Shown: positions 1 through 10,166, numbered from the stretch's first letter. The stretch is 64,000 bases of DNA from Oceanobacillus polygoni (GCF_008304605.1 NZ_PIJY01000007.1:23091-87090), one strand, 5' to 3'. Made by a program: numbers and translations. The notes: generated from the letters alone by a model not told the origin.

Positions 1-1137
1 GAGCATATCCAATGAGCGGTCGATACCAATAATAAGAGCAATTCCTTCAACAGGAAGCCCAACCTGCTGTAATACCATGGCAAGCATGATCAATCCAACC
101 CCTGGCACTCCTGCAGTTCCAACACTAGCCAATGTTGCAGTTAAAATAATCATGATAATAGCGGTAAAATCCAAGTGTATCGCATATACTTGGGCAATAA
201 AGACCGCAGCTACCGCCTGCATAATCGCAGTTCCATCCATATTGATAGTAGCTCCTAATGGCTGCACGAAGCTACTGATTTCTTTACTTACTCCAAGGCT
301 TTCTTGTGCCGATTTCATTGAGACTGGTAACGTTGCATTTGAACTGGAAGTACTAAAAGCAACAGACATTGCCGGGAAAAATCCTTTATAAAACGTGATC
401 GGATTTCCTTTTCCAAGGAGCCAAATGGCTAAGCTATAAATAACCAGTCCGTGAATAAACAGGCCTAAAATAACAGTTCCCATATATGCTCCCATCGAAC
501 CAATTGCATCCAGCCCAGCATTCCCAATGGCTGAGGCAATTAAAGCAAAGGCACCATATGGAGCAGCTTTCATAATCAGGGTTACAAGAAACATGAGAAT
601 TTCATTTGTTTGATCAAATAAACGATAGACACCTTGCGTTTTTTCGCCTAAGAAAGCAAGAGCGAGTCCAATAAAAATCGCAAATGCGATGATTTGTAAC
701 ATATCTCCAGTAGCCATTGAAGTAATTGGATTATTAGGAATGATATTGATAATCGTCTCCATGACAGGTGGAGCCTCGTTCGCTTCATAACTAGCATTTC
801 CTACATCAAATACTCCTTCAGCTCCTGGTTTGATTAGAAATGCTAATGCGAGACCGATACAAATGGCAATTGCAGTAGTAACGAGGAAAAAGGAAATGGT
901 TTGAAAACCGATTTTCCCTAGTTTAGCAGGCTCACCCAGACCAGCGGTTCCAAGGACAATTGATACGAACACTATCGGTACAACAATCATCATAATTAAA
1001 TTAATAAAGATTTGTCCAACTGGCGTTAACACATAGGTATCTATATTTGAAAACATACTTTCCGGAACGAATGTTAACCCCATCCCTACAATGACACCCA
1101 GTACAAGAGCTATTAATATCTTTTTCGTTAAGCTCAT
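1..1137 (-). CDS. Na+/H+-dicarboxylate (glutamate) symporter, C-terminus beyond window
   Basis: Partial gene of the dicarboxylate/amino acid:cation symporter family (GltP/GltT/DctA type), which couples Na+ or H+ to uptake of glutamate, aspartate or C4-dicarboxylates across the membrane. Translating from the ATG at 1137 gives 379 codons open to the window edge. The protein starts MSLTKKILIALVLG and shows repeated hydrophobic helices, the serine-rich re-entrant loop (STSSSNATLP), the NMDGTA motif and the start of the DRSLDM substrate-site helix. An RBS (AAGAAGGGTGG) lies just upstream. Family membership is clear; the exact substrate cannot be told. Roughly the last 40-60 residues are missing at the left edge, so no downstream partner can be seen. 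Confidence 0.9.
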   Translation of the reverse strand, partial: MSLTKKILIALVLGVIVGMGLTFVPESMFSNIDTYVLTPVGQIFINLIMMIVVPIVFVSIVLGTAGLGEPAKLGKIGFQTISFFLVTTAIAICIGLALAFLIKPGAEGVFDVGNASYEANEAPPVMETIINIIPNNPITSMATGDMLQIIAFAIFIGLALAFLGEKTQGVYRLFDQTNEILMFLVTLIMKAAPYGAFALIASAIGNAGLDAIGSMGAYMGTVILGLFIHGLVIYSLAIWLLGKGNPITFYKGFFPAMSVAFSTSSSNATLPVSMKSAQESLGVSKEISSFVQPLGATINMDGTAIMQAVAAVFIAQVYAIHLDFTAIIMIILTATLASVGTAGVPGVGLIMLAMVLQQVGLPVEGIALIIGIDRSLDML

Positions 1138-1575
1138 AGCTACCACCCTTCTTAAAAAGAAACTAAGAAACAAATGGTTCCTTTCTAAATCCACTGTATG
1201 GCTAACGAATACCTGATTAACTGGCTATTTGCAGTCCAGCTAAGTTTTATCTCCTCCTTTCACTTGTTCTTTATAAAAATATTAATTACTTAAGGCTAAT
1301 CGCAAGTGATTACAATGTATTTTACAAATTTACTGTCTCATTATGAATAATCAAAAGACATCATCATAATGTTAAAATTCAATAAGCAATTTACCATAAA
1401 TAAAACTTTAGACAGCCATACAGTTTTTTAATTCCTATGACTCTTTTTAGATTTTAAGAACTAAATTTGGAGAAAAAGTCTTCAGGTTGTCAGGTACATC
1501 TATTTTGCAATTATAGGAATGATTATCATCAACAGCTTCCTCACAAACGTATTTAATGCCTGAGCATTCACTATA
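1138..1575. other. non-coding gap upstream of the symporter
   Basis: AT-rich stretch between the symporter start and the P450 terminator. It must hold the symporter promoter, but I see no convincing -35/-10 pair. A purine-rich GGAGGAG about 110 bases upstream of the start has no start codon at a usable distance. I see no gene or structured RNA here. Confidence 0.5.
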
Positions 1576-1618
1576 AAAAGCCCGATCTCTCTTTATTAGA
1601 GAAATACGGGCTTTGTTT
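1576..1618 (-). terminator. terminator after the P450 gene
   Basis: An 8-bp outer stem (AAAGCCCG/CGGGCTTT) with an inner TCTCT/AGAGA pairing, followed on the minus strand by a T-run. It lies directly downstream of the P450 stop. Confidence 0.85.
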
Positions 1619-1624
1619 TATGTT

Positions 1625-2902
1625 TTACTTCTTAATTTGTTTTACATGTGTTAATACTACTTTGCTATGCGGAATACTTGGCACGCTCACCATGCTAAAA
1701 CTTAAATCCTGATCCGGAATTTCGTATTCCATCTGATTAACGAAATGATCTAAACTTACTTTCATCACTTCAACTGTGACCCACTCTCCTGCACAGCGAT
1801 GCCCCATAAAGTAGTCACCACCGCCTTGCGGAATAAAGCTAAACAGACTTCCCTCCCAGTCAGTAAACCGTTCAGGATTGAAAATATCAGGATTCTCCCA
1901 GATTTCAGGGTCATGATTTGTACCATAGAGATCAAGCAATGTTAATGTGCCTTCTTCAAATTTATAGTTATTCCAGGTAAAATCTTTTTTTACCAATGCT
2001 GCTACAAATGGAAAAAACGGATAAAAACGCCGGACTTCCTGTACAAACATCTGAGCATATTTTTCATCGGGCGTTTTTAGCTTCTTTCTTTCTTCTGGAT
2101 AATGATGTAATGCCAGTGCAGTGAAATTGATGAATATAGCAATTGCCACAATTGGTCTCAGGATATTAATTACTTCCACAGAAGCCGTTTCGGTATCCAG
2201 AAGATTTCCTTCTAAGTCTCGATACCAGCTAAATCTATGTAAAGCTGTATCCTCGGGAGGGTTTATTTCTCCATTACGCACCTTATCAACCAACTCACCC
2301 ATCCATTTTTCGACGCTGTTCCTTGCATGTCTTCCTGACCAGTGGTTTGGACCAACAGCAGCTGGAGACTCAAACATCGCCGCCAAGTCTTTTGTCACTT
2401 TCTTCACATCATCTTCTTCCAAAGGAACACCTGCCCATTGGCAAGCTGTTCTGCAAAGAATCTCTTTTACTTCATCATAAAGAACAACCTCATCCATCTG
2501 TTGCCATTTACTTAGCGCTAACTTCCACTGCTTATTCGTAATGTCTTTTAAACTTTGAAGTCCTTCTGGAGACATGATGGACATAAACATTTCTTTTCGA
2601 TGCTTGTGCTCTTGTCCATCCAAAGCCTGAACACCATTCTTCCCAAACAACGTTTGAACCACACGGTTTGGTGCAGCATCTTTTCTTTTGAATTTTTCCG
2701 TATCATAGAAGGCTTCAGCAGCTGCTCTTCCTCCCATGCAGATCGCTTTCTTTCCGAGTAATCGGGTTTCGAAAATTTCAGAACTAAAACTGTGCCGCCT
2801 GTTCAAAATGTACATATATCCTTCTCTCATAAGGCTCAAGGTGTGATCTATACCTTCTTCATGGGGCATTTGATTTGTATCCGACATTGTACCCATCTCC
2901 AT
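1625..2902 (-). CDS. cypC: cytochrome P450 CYP152 family fatty-acid peroxygenase
   Basis: H2O2-driven fatty-acid alpha/beta-hydroxylase of the CYP152 family (B. subtilis YbdT/CypC), a soluble haem enzyme needing no reductase. The protein has 425 residues against about 417 in the family. The haem loop [19 protein letters not shown] places the Cys ligand at 370. The Arg-Pro pair that binds the substrate carboxylate is R249-P250, and Q92 matches the Gln85 of P450-BSbeta. All three are shifted by the same seven residues, which supports the alignment. Gln rather than His at that site predicts hydroxylation more than decarboxylation to alkenes. An AAAAAGGAG RBS precedes the chosen ATG; an in-frame ATG five codons later is possible. 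The gene appears to be monocistronic. Confidence 0.93.
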   Translation of the reverse strand: MEMGTMSDTNQMPHEEGIDHTLSLMREGYMYILNRRHSFSSEIFETRLLGKKAICMGGRAAAEAFYDTEKFKRKDAAPNRVVQTLFGKNGVQALDGQEHKHRKEMFMSIMSPEGLQSLKDITNKQWKLALSKWQQMDEVVLYDEVKEILCRTACQWAGVPLEEDDVKKVTKDLAAMFESPAAVGPNHWSGRHARNSVEKWMGELVDKVRNGEINPPEDTALHRFSWYRDLEGNLLDTETASVEVINILRPIVAIAIFINFTALALHHYPEERKKLKTPDEKYAQMFVQEVRRFYPFFPFVAALVKKDFTWNNYKFEEGTLTLLDLYGTNHDPEIWENPDIFNPERFTDWEGSLFSFIPQGGGDYFMGHRCAGEWVTVEVMKVSLDHFVNQMEYEIPDQDLSFSMVSVPSIPHSKVVLTHVKQIKK

Positions 2903-3000
2903 TCTGTGAAATTCTCCTTTTTATAATATTCCCTATTCACTTTTTAAAAAACTTGAATTGCTAAAAGGGTTCACATGGAGGTATTGGGGCATTATTAGGA

Positions 3001-3028
3001 AATCCCCCTTAATTTAATAAGGGGGATT
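3001..3028 (-). terminator. terminator-like hairpin after the DUF998 gene
   Basis: A perfect 11-bp stem (AATCCCCCTTA/TAAGGGGGATT) with a six-base loop and only a weak T-run on either side. Confidence 0.7.
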
Positions 3029-3040
3029 GTTCGTTCGCAG

Positions 3041-3670
3041 TTACCTTGATTCAAAGCTTGAATCCGTTAGAATGAAAGTCAGTACTGTCCCCCATACGAA
3101 AACGATACCGTAAAATAGTCTTTGCAGTAATCCTGCTGGGAGTGGTATAAAGAACAGAAGAATAATTAGGATAAAAATTACGATGAGGGCAAATAAGCAT
3201 AAATAAGTCCAACGTTTACCATGATTTAACACCTTGGCATAAATCCACATTCCAGGCAAAACGGTGATCATACCAATTTGCGCTACGATTAAATGCCAAA
3301 ACAAATCAACATTAGCTGGTATAAAGCCAGAGACAATGTTTCCCAAAGCAAGGATAATTATAAAGATGGTTGCCAATTTAGTTATGCCTTTTGTCTCTAG
3401 GTATTGTGCCAGATACAAAACACCAACTGTCATTGTGATTCCATTTATGATAAATAACACATTCATCCATAAATGATGCGGGGAACAAATTTCATGTGGT
3501 GCAATCGCATACGTATAATTCCCACAAGATGTAACGCCAAGATCGCTCATCGCGTGCTGCATTAGACTATATGGAGCCGTTGAAGTCATCATAATAAATG
3601 GCTCAATTCCAAAATAAAAGCACGTAGCAATCCAACTGATTATTCCGACTCTTTTAGGTATCGTTAGCAA
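3041..3670 (-). CDS. DUF998 family integral membrane protein
   Basis: A 209-residue, largely hydrophobic protein with about six membrane helices. The N-terminal part carries the DUF998 hallmark: a TAPYSLMQHAMSDLG block after the first helix, then a long extracytoplasmic loop ending in HHLWMN. The function of the family is unknown. The start is TTG at 3670, preceded by GAGGGGAG at five bases; no ATG fits. It stands alone, between the P450 and namA, with its own terminator. Confidence 0.8.
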   Translation of the reverse strand: MLTIPKRVGIISWIATCFYFGIEPFIMMTSTAPYSLMQHAMSDLGVTSCGNYTYAIAPHEICSPHHLWMNVLFIINGITMTVGVLYLAQYLETKGITKLATIFIIILALGNIVSGFIPANVDLFWHLIVAQIGMITVLPGMWIYAKVLNHGKRWTYLCLFALIVIFILIILLFFIPLPAGLLQRLFYGIVFVWGTVLTFILTDSSFESR

Positions 3671-3837
3671 TAGATCTCCCCTCTCTTTTCATCTATCCAA
3701 GATAATAGTAATCTTATTCCCTAATTAATAGGTGGTGCACAAGAACGTTATATACTATATTTATGATAATACTACATACCCCTATTTGAAAGTTCAATTA
3801 CATTTTGTAAAAAATTCAGATCTGCCATAAGAAGATT

Positions 3838-3869
3838 AAAAACCCCTTGCTTTCATACAAGAGATTTTT
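3838..3869 (-). terminator. terminator after namA
   Basis: Read on the minus strand the 12-bp stem is complete only if two G-U pairs are counted, and it is followed by T-rich sequence. On the plus strand the same positions are A-C mismatches, so the hairpin works only for namA. Confidence 0.75.
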
Positions 3870-3960
3870 TAATCCTTTCTTAATTCTACGATGCGTATTC
3901 TGCCGGTAATCCACTCAAATTATTGAACGTTTTATCATTCATTTGCTGCCCATCGCCAAT

Positions 3961-4977
3961 TTACTTCCAGCCTCGTTCATATTGTTTTGGAGCTTCCAAA
4001 TCATATCCAAGCTCATCGGCTGCTTCTTTAGCCCAATATGGATTTCTGAGTAAGGCCCTGCCAATAAACACAAGATCTGCACGCTCATTTTGTACAATTT
4101 CTTCAGCCTGAATGCCTGTGGTAATTAAACCAACTGCCCCAGTAGCTATTTCTGATTTACTTCGAATTACTTCACTATGTTTCACTTGGTATCCAGGGTA
4201 TGGTTTGATACGTGCTGGCACTACACCACCGGTACTGCAATCAATTAAGTCAACATCCTGCGCTCTCATCTGTGTTGTAAAATAGATGAAATCTTCCTCT
4301 GCATTTCCTTGTTCATTATATTCATTTGCAGAGATACGTACAAAAAGCGGGCCATCCCATTCTGTTTTTACTGCCTCAATAATCTCACTTAGAAAACGAT
4401 AGCGATTTTCCCTACTTCCACCATAGTCATCCTGACGCTTATTCGTTAGTGGGGATAAAAATTGATTGATTAAATAACCATGTGCCGCGTGAATTTCGAT
4501 AATATCAAAACCTGCTTCTTTTGCACGTCTAGATCCATTTTTAAATGCCTCAATCGTCGCTTTGATATTCTCGACTGCCATTTCAACTGGTGTTATTGAC
4601 GTATCATTAAATGGCAAGGCAGTAGGTGCATATATAGGGTGCTCCAATTCAGCTTTTCTTCCGGCATGTGCCAATTGAATCGCCGATTTCGCACCATAGC
4701 TATGAATTTCTTTGTTCAAATTTTTTAACCCAAGAATATGCTTATCATCCCATATTCCTAAATCCTGATCAGAAATTCGTCCTTCAGGTTGAACAGCTGT
4801 TGCTTCCACCATAATTAACCCAACTTGGCCAACAGCACGAGAAATATAGTGCGATAAATGAAAAGGTGTAATCATTCCGTCCTTATCCACTGCTGAATAC
4901 ATGCACATCGGAGACATAACAATACGATTCTTCAATGTAATCCCCTTAATATCAATCGGTGAAAATAGTTTTGCCAT
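3961..4977 (-). CDS. namA: NADPH dehydrogenase NamA (YqjM), old yellow enzyme
   Basis: FMN-containing ene-reductase that reduces alpha,beta-unsaturated aldehydes, ketones, maleimides and nitro compounds with NADPH. The 338-residue protein follows B. subtilis YqjM closely. It has the N-terminal [15 protein letters not shown] with the redox-tuning Cys25 and Tyr27, HAGRKAE, the substrate-binding HAAHGYL pair, [11 protein letters not shown] and the C-terminal QYERGW that reaches the neighbouring subunit. I place the start at MAKLFSP because GGAAGGA lies five bases upstream, where the enzyme family also starts; the frame is open for eight further codons. The intergenic region upstream carries three similar palindromic sites that may regulate this gene. 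Confidence 0.95.
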   Translation of the reverse strand: MAKLFSPIDIKGITLKNRIVMSPMCMYSAVDKDGMITPFHLSHYISRAVGQVGLIMVEATAVQPEGRISDQDLGIWDDKHILGLKNLNKEIHSYGAKSAIQLAHAGRKAELEHPIYAPTALPFNDTSITPVEMAVENIKATIEAFKNGSRRAKEAGFDIIEIHAAHGYLINQFLSPLTNKRQDDYGGSRENRYRFLSEIIEAVKTEWDGPLFVRISANEYNEQGNAEEDFIYFTTQMRAQDVDLIDCSTGGVVPARIKPYPGYQVKHSEVIRSKSEIATGAVGLITTGIQAEEIVQNERADLVFIGRALLRNPYWAKEAADELGYDLEAPKQYERGWK

Positions 4978-5129
4978 GTATATCCTTCCTCTCTCTTTCA
5001 AAATACTTCTATACCTTTAATATATTAAAAAAACACCATTTAAGCTAAACATGTGCATTTATGCTTTTTCGCTTACTATGAATACATGGTCTACTGCAAA
5101 CTAGTTAGATTGTCTCCCCAGCCATATCG

Positions 5130-5245
5130 TTACACTGTTACAGTGCAAAAACAACAGTTAAGAAAGTACCTTTGAAAAGCAATCATATATAAGTATGTTA
5201 CAGTATACATATGTACAAAAGAAATAAATCACAGTGTAACAGTTT
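5130..5245. promoter_or_regulatory. three TGTTACAGT-type operator-like sites
   Basis: The namA/patatin divergent spacer (about 540 bases) has no gene. It holds a perfect 13-bp palindrome CACTGTTACAGTG (5133-5145), a half-matching TGTTACAGTA (5197-5205) and, on the other strand, ACTGTTACACTGTG (5230-5243). The shared core is ACTGTTACA. This looks like the binding region of a dimeric repressor; I cannot name the regulator. Confidence 0.45.
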
Positions 5246-5515
5246 CGATGGTTTAATCCATACTACAGGGAATTTCAGTTCCAACTTTCAAATAACGATA
5301 AGACATACAGACAATAAAACAAACATGTGCACAAGCAAATTTTTATGCTAAAATCTCAATAAAGAAAATCTGTTTCTGACTTTCTATCAATAGAGACAAA
5401 ATCTTAATTTTAGTTTTTAGGCATCACAATTTTAATGAGCTTCCTTTCTCACTGTTTCTTTCTACTATCAAATTATATCTCTAGTTAAAAATTAATTAAC
5501 ATTTCTTGCGGGGTG

Positions 5516-6433
5516 ATGGAAATAAAAGCAGATGCTGTTTTTGAGGGTGGCGGGTCAAGAGGAGTTGCTTTTATTGGCGCAATTAAAGCAATGGAAGAGG
5601 CAAATGTAGAATGGGAACGACTAGCTGGAACATCTGCAGGAGCTATTGTAGCAACCCTTCTTGCTAGCGGTTATAAAAGTGATGAAATTAAAGAACAAAT
5701 GGATGTATTAGACTTTTCAAAACTTCGAGGTAGGACAATTCTGAATAGAATTCCTCTTTTTGGTAACATTTTAGAATTACTCGTGCATCAAGGAATTTAT
5801 AAAAATGATTATTTGGAGAAATGGATGGATTCCCTTCTTTCCAAACAAGGTATAAGGACTTTTGCGGATCTTCCAGATGGAAAGTTAAAAATTATTGCCT
5901 CCGATGTCTCGAATGGTCAAATTCTTATTTTACCAGATGACTTAGAACGCTATATGTTGACACATGCAGATTTAAAAATATCGACTGCCGTAATGATGAG
6001 TACCTGCCTGCCATTTTTCTTTCGCCCGGTTATCTGGAAAACAAATGGACGAAAAAAGTCCTATATTTTAGATGGCGGACTTCTAAGTAATTTTCCGATA
6101 TGGATATTCGACACAGAAAACCCCCGTTTTCCGACTTTTGGTTTTCATTTTGTAAAAGATGAAATTAACGTAGACCCAATCATACCAACACCAATTCATC
6201 TTTTCAGAAATATATTCACAACAATGCTTCAAGCCCATGATTTACGTCATTTGAATGATATGACGATTGATCGTACAATTCAAATTCCAACTGGAAATAT
6301 TAGCACAACCAACTTTGAATTGACTGACCAGCAAACCAGCTTACTCTTTCAATCAGGTTATGATTCTGCAAAGGCATTTTTGTCAACTTGGAATTTTAAG
6401 CAACATAAGGATAAACGGAGGAAAAAAGGCTAA
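5516..6433 (+). CDS. patatin-like phospholipase family protein
   Basis: Predicted cytoplasmic lipid acyl hydrolase with a Ser-Asp dyad, 305 residues. Visible motifs are the oxyanion-hole loop FEGGGSRG near the N-terminus, the nucleophile elbow GTSAG about 30 residues later, and the catalytic Asp in LDGGLLSNFP around residue 190. This is the full set for the family (B. subtilis YlbK-like). The ATG at 5516 is used; a GTG lies immediately before it. The only RBS-like run (GCGGGG) is very close to the start, so initiation may be weak. The substrate is unknown. Divergent from namA and ending at a shared terminator with copZ. Confidence 0.85.
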   Translation: MEIKADAVFEGGGSRGVAFIGAIKAMEEANVEWERLAGTSAGAIVATLLASGYKSDEIKEQMDVLDFSKLRGRTILNRIPLFGNILELLVHQGIYKNDYLEKWMDSLLSKQGIRTFADLPDGKLKIIASDVSNGQILILPDDLERYMLTHADLKISTAVMMSTCLPFFFRPVIWKTNGRKKSYILDGGLLSNFPIWIFDTENPRFPTFGFHFVKDEINVDPIIPTPIHLFRNIFTTMLQAHDLRHLNDMTIDRTIQIPTGNISTTNFELTDQQTSLLFQSGYDSAKAFLSTWNFKQHKDKRRKKG

Positions 6434-6537
6434 GGAACGCTATAATACTTGTACTTAACGTGACGATTGACTTTAAATCAATAATTGGCTAAAGGTAATG
6501 CGTAATGATTTCGTGTTTAATAATGATAATTGCTTCA

Positions 6538-6573
6538 AAAAAGCTGGTCTCCCATTCAGGAAACCAGCTTTTT
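6538..6573. terminator. bidirectional terminator between the patatin gene and copZ
   Basis: An 11-bp stem (AAAAAGCTGGT/ACCAGCTTTTT) with a 14-base loop. A- and T-runs on both arms let it serve both convergent genes. Confidence 0.9.
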
Positions 6574-6581
6574 CATGTATT

Positions 6582-6788
6582 TTATGCTACATCATAACCT
6601 TGATCTTCTACAGTTTCTTTCATATTTTCCAATGAAACTTTAGTTTCATCATAAGTAACTTCAACTTTACCAGAGCCTAAATCCACTTCTGAGGCAGTTA
6701 CGCCGTCTAATTTATTTAGTGCTCCTTCCACTGACATTTTGCAGTGACCGCACGTCATTCCTTTAACAGCTAATGTTTTTGTTTGCAT
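6582..6788 (-). CDS. copZ: copper chaperone CopZ
   Basis: A 68-residue heavy-metal-associated domain protein that binds Cu(I) and hands it to CopA. It has the GMTCGHC motif (Cys at about 13 and 16) and a ferredoxin-like fold length matching B. subtilis CopZ. It lies 29 bases downstream of copA, behind AAAGGAGGTG, so it is the last gene of csoR-copA-copZ. Confidence 0.95.
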   Translation of the reverse strand: MQTKTLAVKGMTCGHCKMSVEGALNKLDGVTASEVDLGSGKVEVTYDETKVSLENMKETVEDQGYDVA

Positions 6789-6817
6789 AAAATTTCACCT
6801 CCTTTAAAGGACTCTTT

Positions 6818-9202
6818 TTATAATTTCACTCGTTTTAAACGAAGCGCATTCGAAACAACACTCACTGAACTTAATGCCATTGCTGCACCAGCAACCCATG
6901 GTGCAAGTAACCCGACTGCTGCAACCGGGATTCCTGCTGTATTGTAGCCGAAAGCCCAGAAAAGGTTTTGACGAATATTTTTTATCGTCGCATGACTGAT
7001 TTTGATCGCTTTTGGAATAAGTAGTAATTCCCCACCGAGAATCGTTACGTCGGCAGCTTCAATTGCTACTTCTGTTCCTGTTCCAATTGCAATTCCAATA
7101 TCAGCAATTGCGAGTGCTGGAGCATCATTTACTCCATCTCCAACCATTGCAACCTTTTTACCCTTATTTTGAATTTCTTTTATTTTATCCGCTTTTTCTT
7201 CAGGTAAAACTTGAGCAATTACTTGGTCAATGCCAGCCTGTTTCGCAATGGCTTGAGCTGTCCGTTCGTTATCTCCTGTCAGCATAATAACTTCTAAGCC
7301 TTGCGCTTTTAATTCTTGAATTGCTTGAGATGCTGTTTCTTTAATGGTATCTGCAACGGCAACAATACCACGATACTCTCCATCAATAGCAATGAGCATT
7401 GCTGTTTTTCCATCAACTTCGTAATCAATCATTTCTTGTTCCACGCCACTGACATCGACCTGATGGTCTTGCATTAGTTTTCGGTTCCCAACAAGTATGT
7501 GACGATTCGAAATTCTAACTTCGATACCATGCCCAGGTATTGCAGAAAAATCATCAACTTCCATAAAGTCAATATTTTTTTCTGTTGCATAGGCGACAAT
7601 CGCTTCTGCAAGTGGATGCTCTGAGCCTTTTTCCGCACTTGCTAGCAACTGTAAAGTTTCGTCATCACCTGTAAAGTTGGTAACTTCAGGTTTCCCTTTT
7701 GTGATGGTACCTGTTTTATCTAGAACAATCGCCTCTAACTGATGTGTTCTTTCTAAATGCTCTCCACCTTTAAATAGAATTCCACTCTCTGCAGCTTTAC
7801 CCGTTCCAACCATAATCGATGTTGGAGTTGCAAGCCCTAAGGCACACGGACACGCAATAACAAGGACAGCAATTGCTGCAACTAAAGCTGGCTCAAACTG
7901 ACCAGGATCGACTAGTACAATCCAAGCAATAAATGTTAAAATCGCAATCACGACAACAATTGGTACGAAATAACCTGAAATGACATCGGCTAATCGTTGG
8001 ATTGGTGCTTTTGATCCTTGTGCATTCTCGACTATTTTTACAATCGATGCAAGGGCAGTATCCTTTCCTACCTTTGTCGCTTCCATTTCAATGGAACCAT
8101 TCTTATTTATTGTCGATCCAATGACAGTTGCATCAACTTCTTTTTCAATTGGAATGGACTCCCCAGTAATCATCGATTCATCTACTGAAGTTCTCCCTTT
8201 TACTACGATACCATCAACAGGTATTTTCTCACCTGGTTTTACAATTAACCGATCACCAACGACAACTTCACTGGCGGGAACCATCATTTCTTCATTATCC
8301 CTGATTACCCGAGCTTCTTTTGCCTGTAAATTGAGTAAAGAAGATAAGGCGTTTGTTGTCTGGCTTTTTGCTCGTGCTTCCAAATACTTACCAAATAAAA
8401 TCAATGTGATTAATACAGCACTTGTCTCAAAGTACAGATGTGGCATATATGCTGGATTGCCAATCGTTTTAATTGCTTCATATAAACTATAGAAATAAGC
8501 AGCACTTGTACCTAATGCGACTAACACATCCATATTTGCTCCACCGTTTTTCAGGTTCTTATAAGCCCCAACATAAAATTGCCAGCCTATGATAAATTGT
8601 ACAGGTGTTGCTAGAACAAATTGGAACCACGGATTCATGAATATATGCGGTATTGTCATATGAAATAAATGAACCAGCATGGTTACTAATAGTGGTGCAG
8701 ATAATACGGTCGAAATAATTAATTTCGTCTTCATATTTTTTATTTCTTTTTCCTTATGTGTTTGCTTTTCAGCTGCTTCAATTTTCGGCTTCGCATCATA
8801 GCCTAAATTTTGGATTTTACCAATTAATTCCTTAGGATCTACTAATCCAGGATTATATTCTACAGATGCAGTTTCTGTAGTTAGGTTCACTGTTGCAGCG
8901 TTAACCCCTTCTTGCTTATTCAATACCTTTTCAATACGGTTCGAACAAGCCGCACAGGTCATGCCAAAAACATCTAACTCTGCTTTTTCCATTAAAACAC
9001 CATAGCCGACATCCTCAATTTTCTTTGTAATAGCTTCTAGGTTCGTTTTTTCGGCATCGTAGTCTACGGTTGCCTTCTCCGTTGTTAAATTGACTTGGGC
9101 TTCGACACCATCCATTTTATTTAATACCTTTTCAACTCGGGTCGAACAGGCTGCGCAAGTCATTCCTGTTATCCCGAGCGTTGCATGATTTGTTTCGCTC
9201 AT
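6818..9202 (-). CDS. copA: copper-exporting P1B-type ATPase CopA
   Basis: ATP-driven Cu(I) efflux pump in the cytoplasmic membrane, 794 residues. It has two N-terminal metal-binding domains (MTCAAC, Cys 16/19 and Cys 83/86), then membrane helices, the actuator TGES near 347, the transport-site CPC at 451-453, the phosphorylated Asp in DKTGT at 495, and GDGVNDAPA in the P domain. The length and double HMA match B. subtilis CopA. It starts 11 bases after the csoR stop with AGGAGGGAC as RBS, so the two are co-transcribed. The first HMA loop is slightly shorter than the second (GVEAQVNLT against [10 protein letters not shown]). Confidence 0.97.
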   Translation of the reverse strand: MSETNHATLGITGMTCAACSTRVEKVLNKMDGVEAQVNLTTEKATVDYDAEKTNLEAITKKIEDVGYGVLMEKAELDVFGMTCAACSNRIEKVLNKQEGVNAATVNLTTETASVEYNPGLVDPKELIGKIQNLGYDAKPKIEAAEKQTHKEKEIKNMKTKLIISTVLSAPLLVTMLVHLFHMTIPHIFMNPWFQFVLATPVQFIIGWQFYVGAYKNLKNGGANMDVLVALGTSAAYFYSLYEAIKTIGNPAYMPHLYFETSAVLITLILFGKYLEARAKSQTTNALSSLLNLQAKEARVIRDNEEMMVPASEVVVGDRLIVKPGEKIPVDGIVVKGRTSVDESMITGESIPIEKEVDATVIGSTINKNGSIEMEATKVGKDTALASIVKIVENAQGSKAPIQRLADVISGYFVPIVVVIAILTFIAWIVLVDPGQFEPALVAAIAVLVIACPCALGLATPTSIMVGTGKAAESGILFKGGEHLERTHQLEAIVLDKTGTITKGKPEVTNFTGDDETLQLLASAEKGSEHPLAEAIVAYATEKNIDFMEVDDFSAIPGHGIEVRISNRHILVGNRKLMQDHQVDVSGVEQEMIDYEVDGKTAMLIAIDGEYRGIVAVADTIKETASQAIQELKAQGLEVIMLTGDNERTAQAIAKQAGIDQVIAQVLPEEKADKIKEIQNKGKKVAMVGDGVNDAPALAIADIGIAIGTGTEVAIEAADVTILGGELLLIPKAIKISHATIKNIRQNLFWAFGYNTAGIPVAAVGLLAPWVAGAAMALSSVSVVSNALRLKRVKL

Positions 9203-9213
9203 TCTAGTCCCTC

Positions 9214-9516
9214 CTATTTAGAGAACTGCTTCATCACACTCATTAGTTCTTCAATCGTTTCATTACCTTCCCCTGATTGAATAGCATCACTAACACAATG
9301 TTTGATATGGCGTTCTGTTATAGTAAATCCGACATTTTTCAATGCCGCTTGGATGGCACTGATTTGAATTAATATATCGACACAATAGCGATCCTCATCA
9401 ACCATCTTTTGAATGCCACGAACTTGGCCTTCTACTCGTTTCAAACGATTCATGAGTGCTTGTTTCTCATCCTTTGTTCGAGGCGTACTTGGGTGATCAT
9501 GTAAAGATTTATCCAT
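9214..9516 (-). CDS. csoR: copper-sensing transcriptional repressor CsoR
   Basis: All-helical Cu(I)-responsive repressor, 100 residues. The Cu(I) ligands are visible as Cys45, His70 and Cys74 in the RYCVDILIQ and HIKHCV segments, and the [12 protein letters not shown] signature of the family is complete. The frame is open 28 codons further upstream, but AAGGAAGTG six bases before the ATG at 9516, and the family length, fix the start there. It autoregulates the csoR-copA-copZ operon through the promoter just upstream. Confidence 0.95.
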   Translation of the reverse strand: MDKSLHDHPSTPRTKDEKQALMNRLKRVEGQVRGIQKMVDEDRYCVDILIQISAIQAALKNVGFTITERHIKHCVSDAIQSGEGNETIEELMSVMKQFSK

Positions 9517-9546
9517 ATGATTCACTTCCTTATCGTTTATGCTTAT

Positions 9547-9575
9547 ACTATACCCCCCTACTGTATAATTGTCAA
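9547..9575 (-). promoter_or_regulatory. csoR-copA-copZ promoter with CsoR operator in the spacer
   Basis: TTGACA (9570-9575) and TATAGT (9547-9552) are separated by exactly 17 bases. The spacer carries a G-run within the near-palindrome TATACCCCCCTACTGTATA (9549-9567), of the TATACCCC...GTATA type known for CsoR. A repressor here would cover the spacer and -10. Confidence 0.8.
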
Positions 9576-9653
9576 GAGATGTGATTGTTTTAATTCTCAC
9601 TTAAAAATTCAACGATACCCATGGTCAGTATCTAGCATCTTATACATCGGTTT

Positions 9654-9678
9654 GTTTAATGGAATGAATATCGGGAAA
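9654..9678 (+). promoter_or_regulatory. candidate sigma-B promoter of the copper-storage gene
   Basis: GTTTAA (9654-9659), 13 bases, then GGGAAA (9673-9678), close to the sigma-B consensus GTTTAA-N12-15-GGGTAT and 35 bases before the start codon. A CsoR-like inverted repeat (GATAC...GTATC, 9614-9632) lies 22 bases further upstream; that part is weak. Confidence 0.4.
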
Positions 9679-9712
9679 CTTAAACTATGTAAGTACAACA
9701 GGAGGGATTATT

Positions 9713-10039
9713 ATGTCACATGAAAAAAATCAAGAACTAATCAAGAAGCTACACGAGTGTGCAGCAGCATGTAACCACTGTTTTGATGCATGCTTGAAAG
9801 AGGAAGATGTCAAGATGATGGCTGAATGTATACGATTGGACAGGGAGTGTGCTGATATCTGTTCTTATCTTGAACATGCTCTTGCAAGAAATACACCATT
9901 TGCTTCAGAATTAGCTTCAGTTTGTGCTAAAATTTGTGAAGCATGTGGAAATGAATGCAAAAAGCATGATCACGAGCACTGCCAGAAATGTGCAGATGCT
10001 TGCTTTAAATGTGCCGAAGCATGTAAAAGTGTTGCTTAA
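9713..10039 (+). CDS. four-helix-bundle copper-binding protein (DUF326, Csp/YhjQ-like)
   Basis: A 108-residue cysteine-rich protein of the cytosolic copper-storage family. I count 16 cysteines, nearly all in CxxC or CxxxC steps (HECAAACNHCFDAC; CAKICEACGNEC; CQKCADACFKCAEAC), which in Csp proteins line the core of a four-helix bundle and bind many Cu(I) ions. No signal peptide, so it is cytoplasmic (Csp3-like). RBS AGGAGGGATTATT precedes the ATG. It is divergent from csoR-copA-copZ, which supports a copper role: storage beside efflux. Confidence 0.88.
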   Translation: MSHEKNQELIKKLHECAAACNHCFDACLKEEDVKMMAECIRLDRECADICSYLEHALARNTPFASELASVCAKICEACGNECKKHDHEHCQKCADACFKCAEACKSVA

Positions 10040-10131
10040 AAAAAGTCTACTGATGATCCTACGCAATATTCGGTTACAACTCCTATAGTTTTTGTAGACA
10101 TCAGATTACTTTCTTTTATTTATTAACAAAA

Positions 10132-10166
10132 AGTCGTTTGACAGATTTATGGTCAACGACTCTTTT
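10132..10166 (+). terminator. terminator after the copper-storage gene
   Basis: The AGTCG-T-TTGAC/GTCAA-CGACT stem with a one-base bulge is followed by TCTTTT. The following 270 bases up to the riboswitch are AT-rich and show no gene. Confidence 0.7.

Noticed and set aside
9614..9632. GATAC...GTATC before the copper-storage gene as a second CsoR operator
   Set aside because: Lacks the G/C-run of CsoR sites on one side; kept only as a weak note in the promoter entry.
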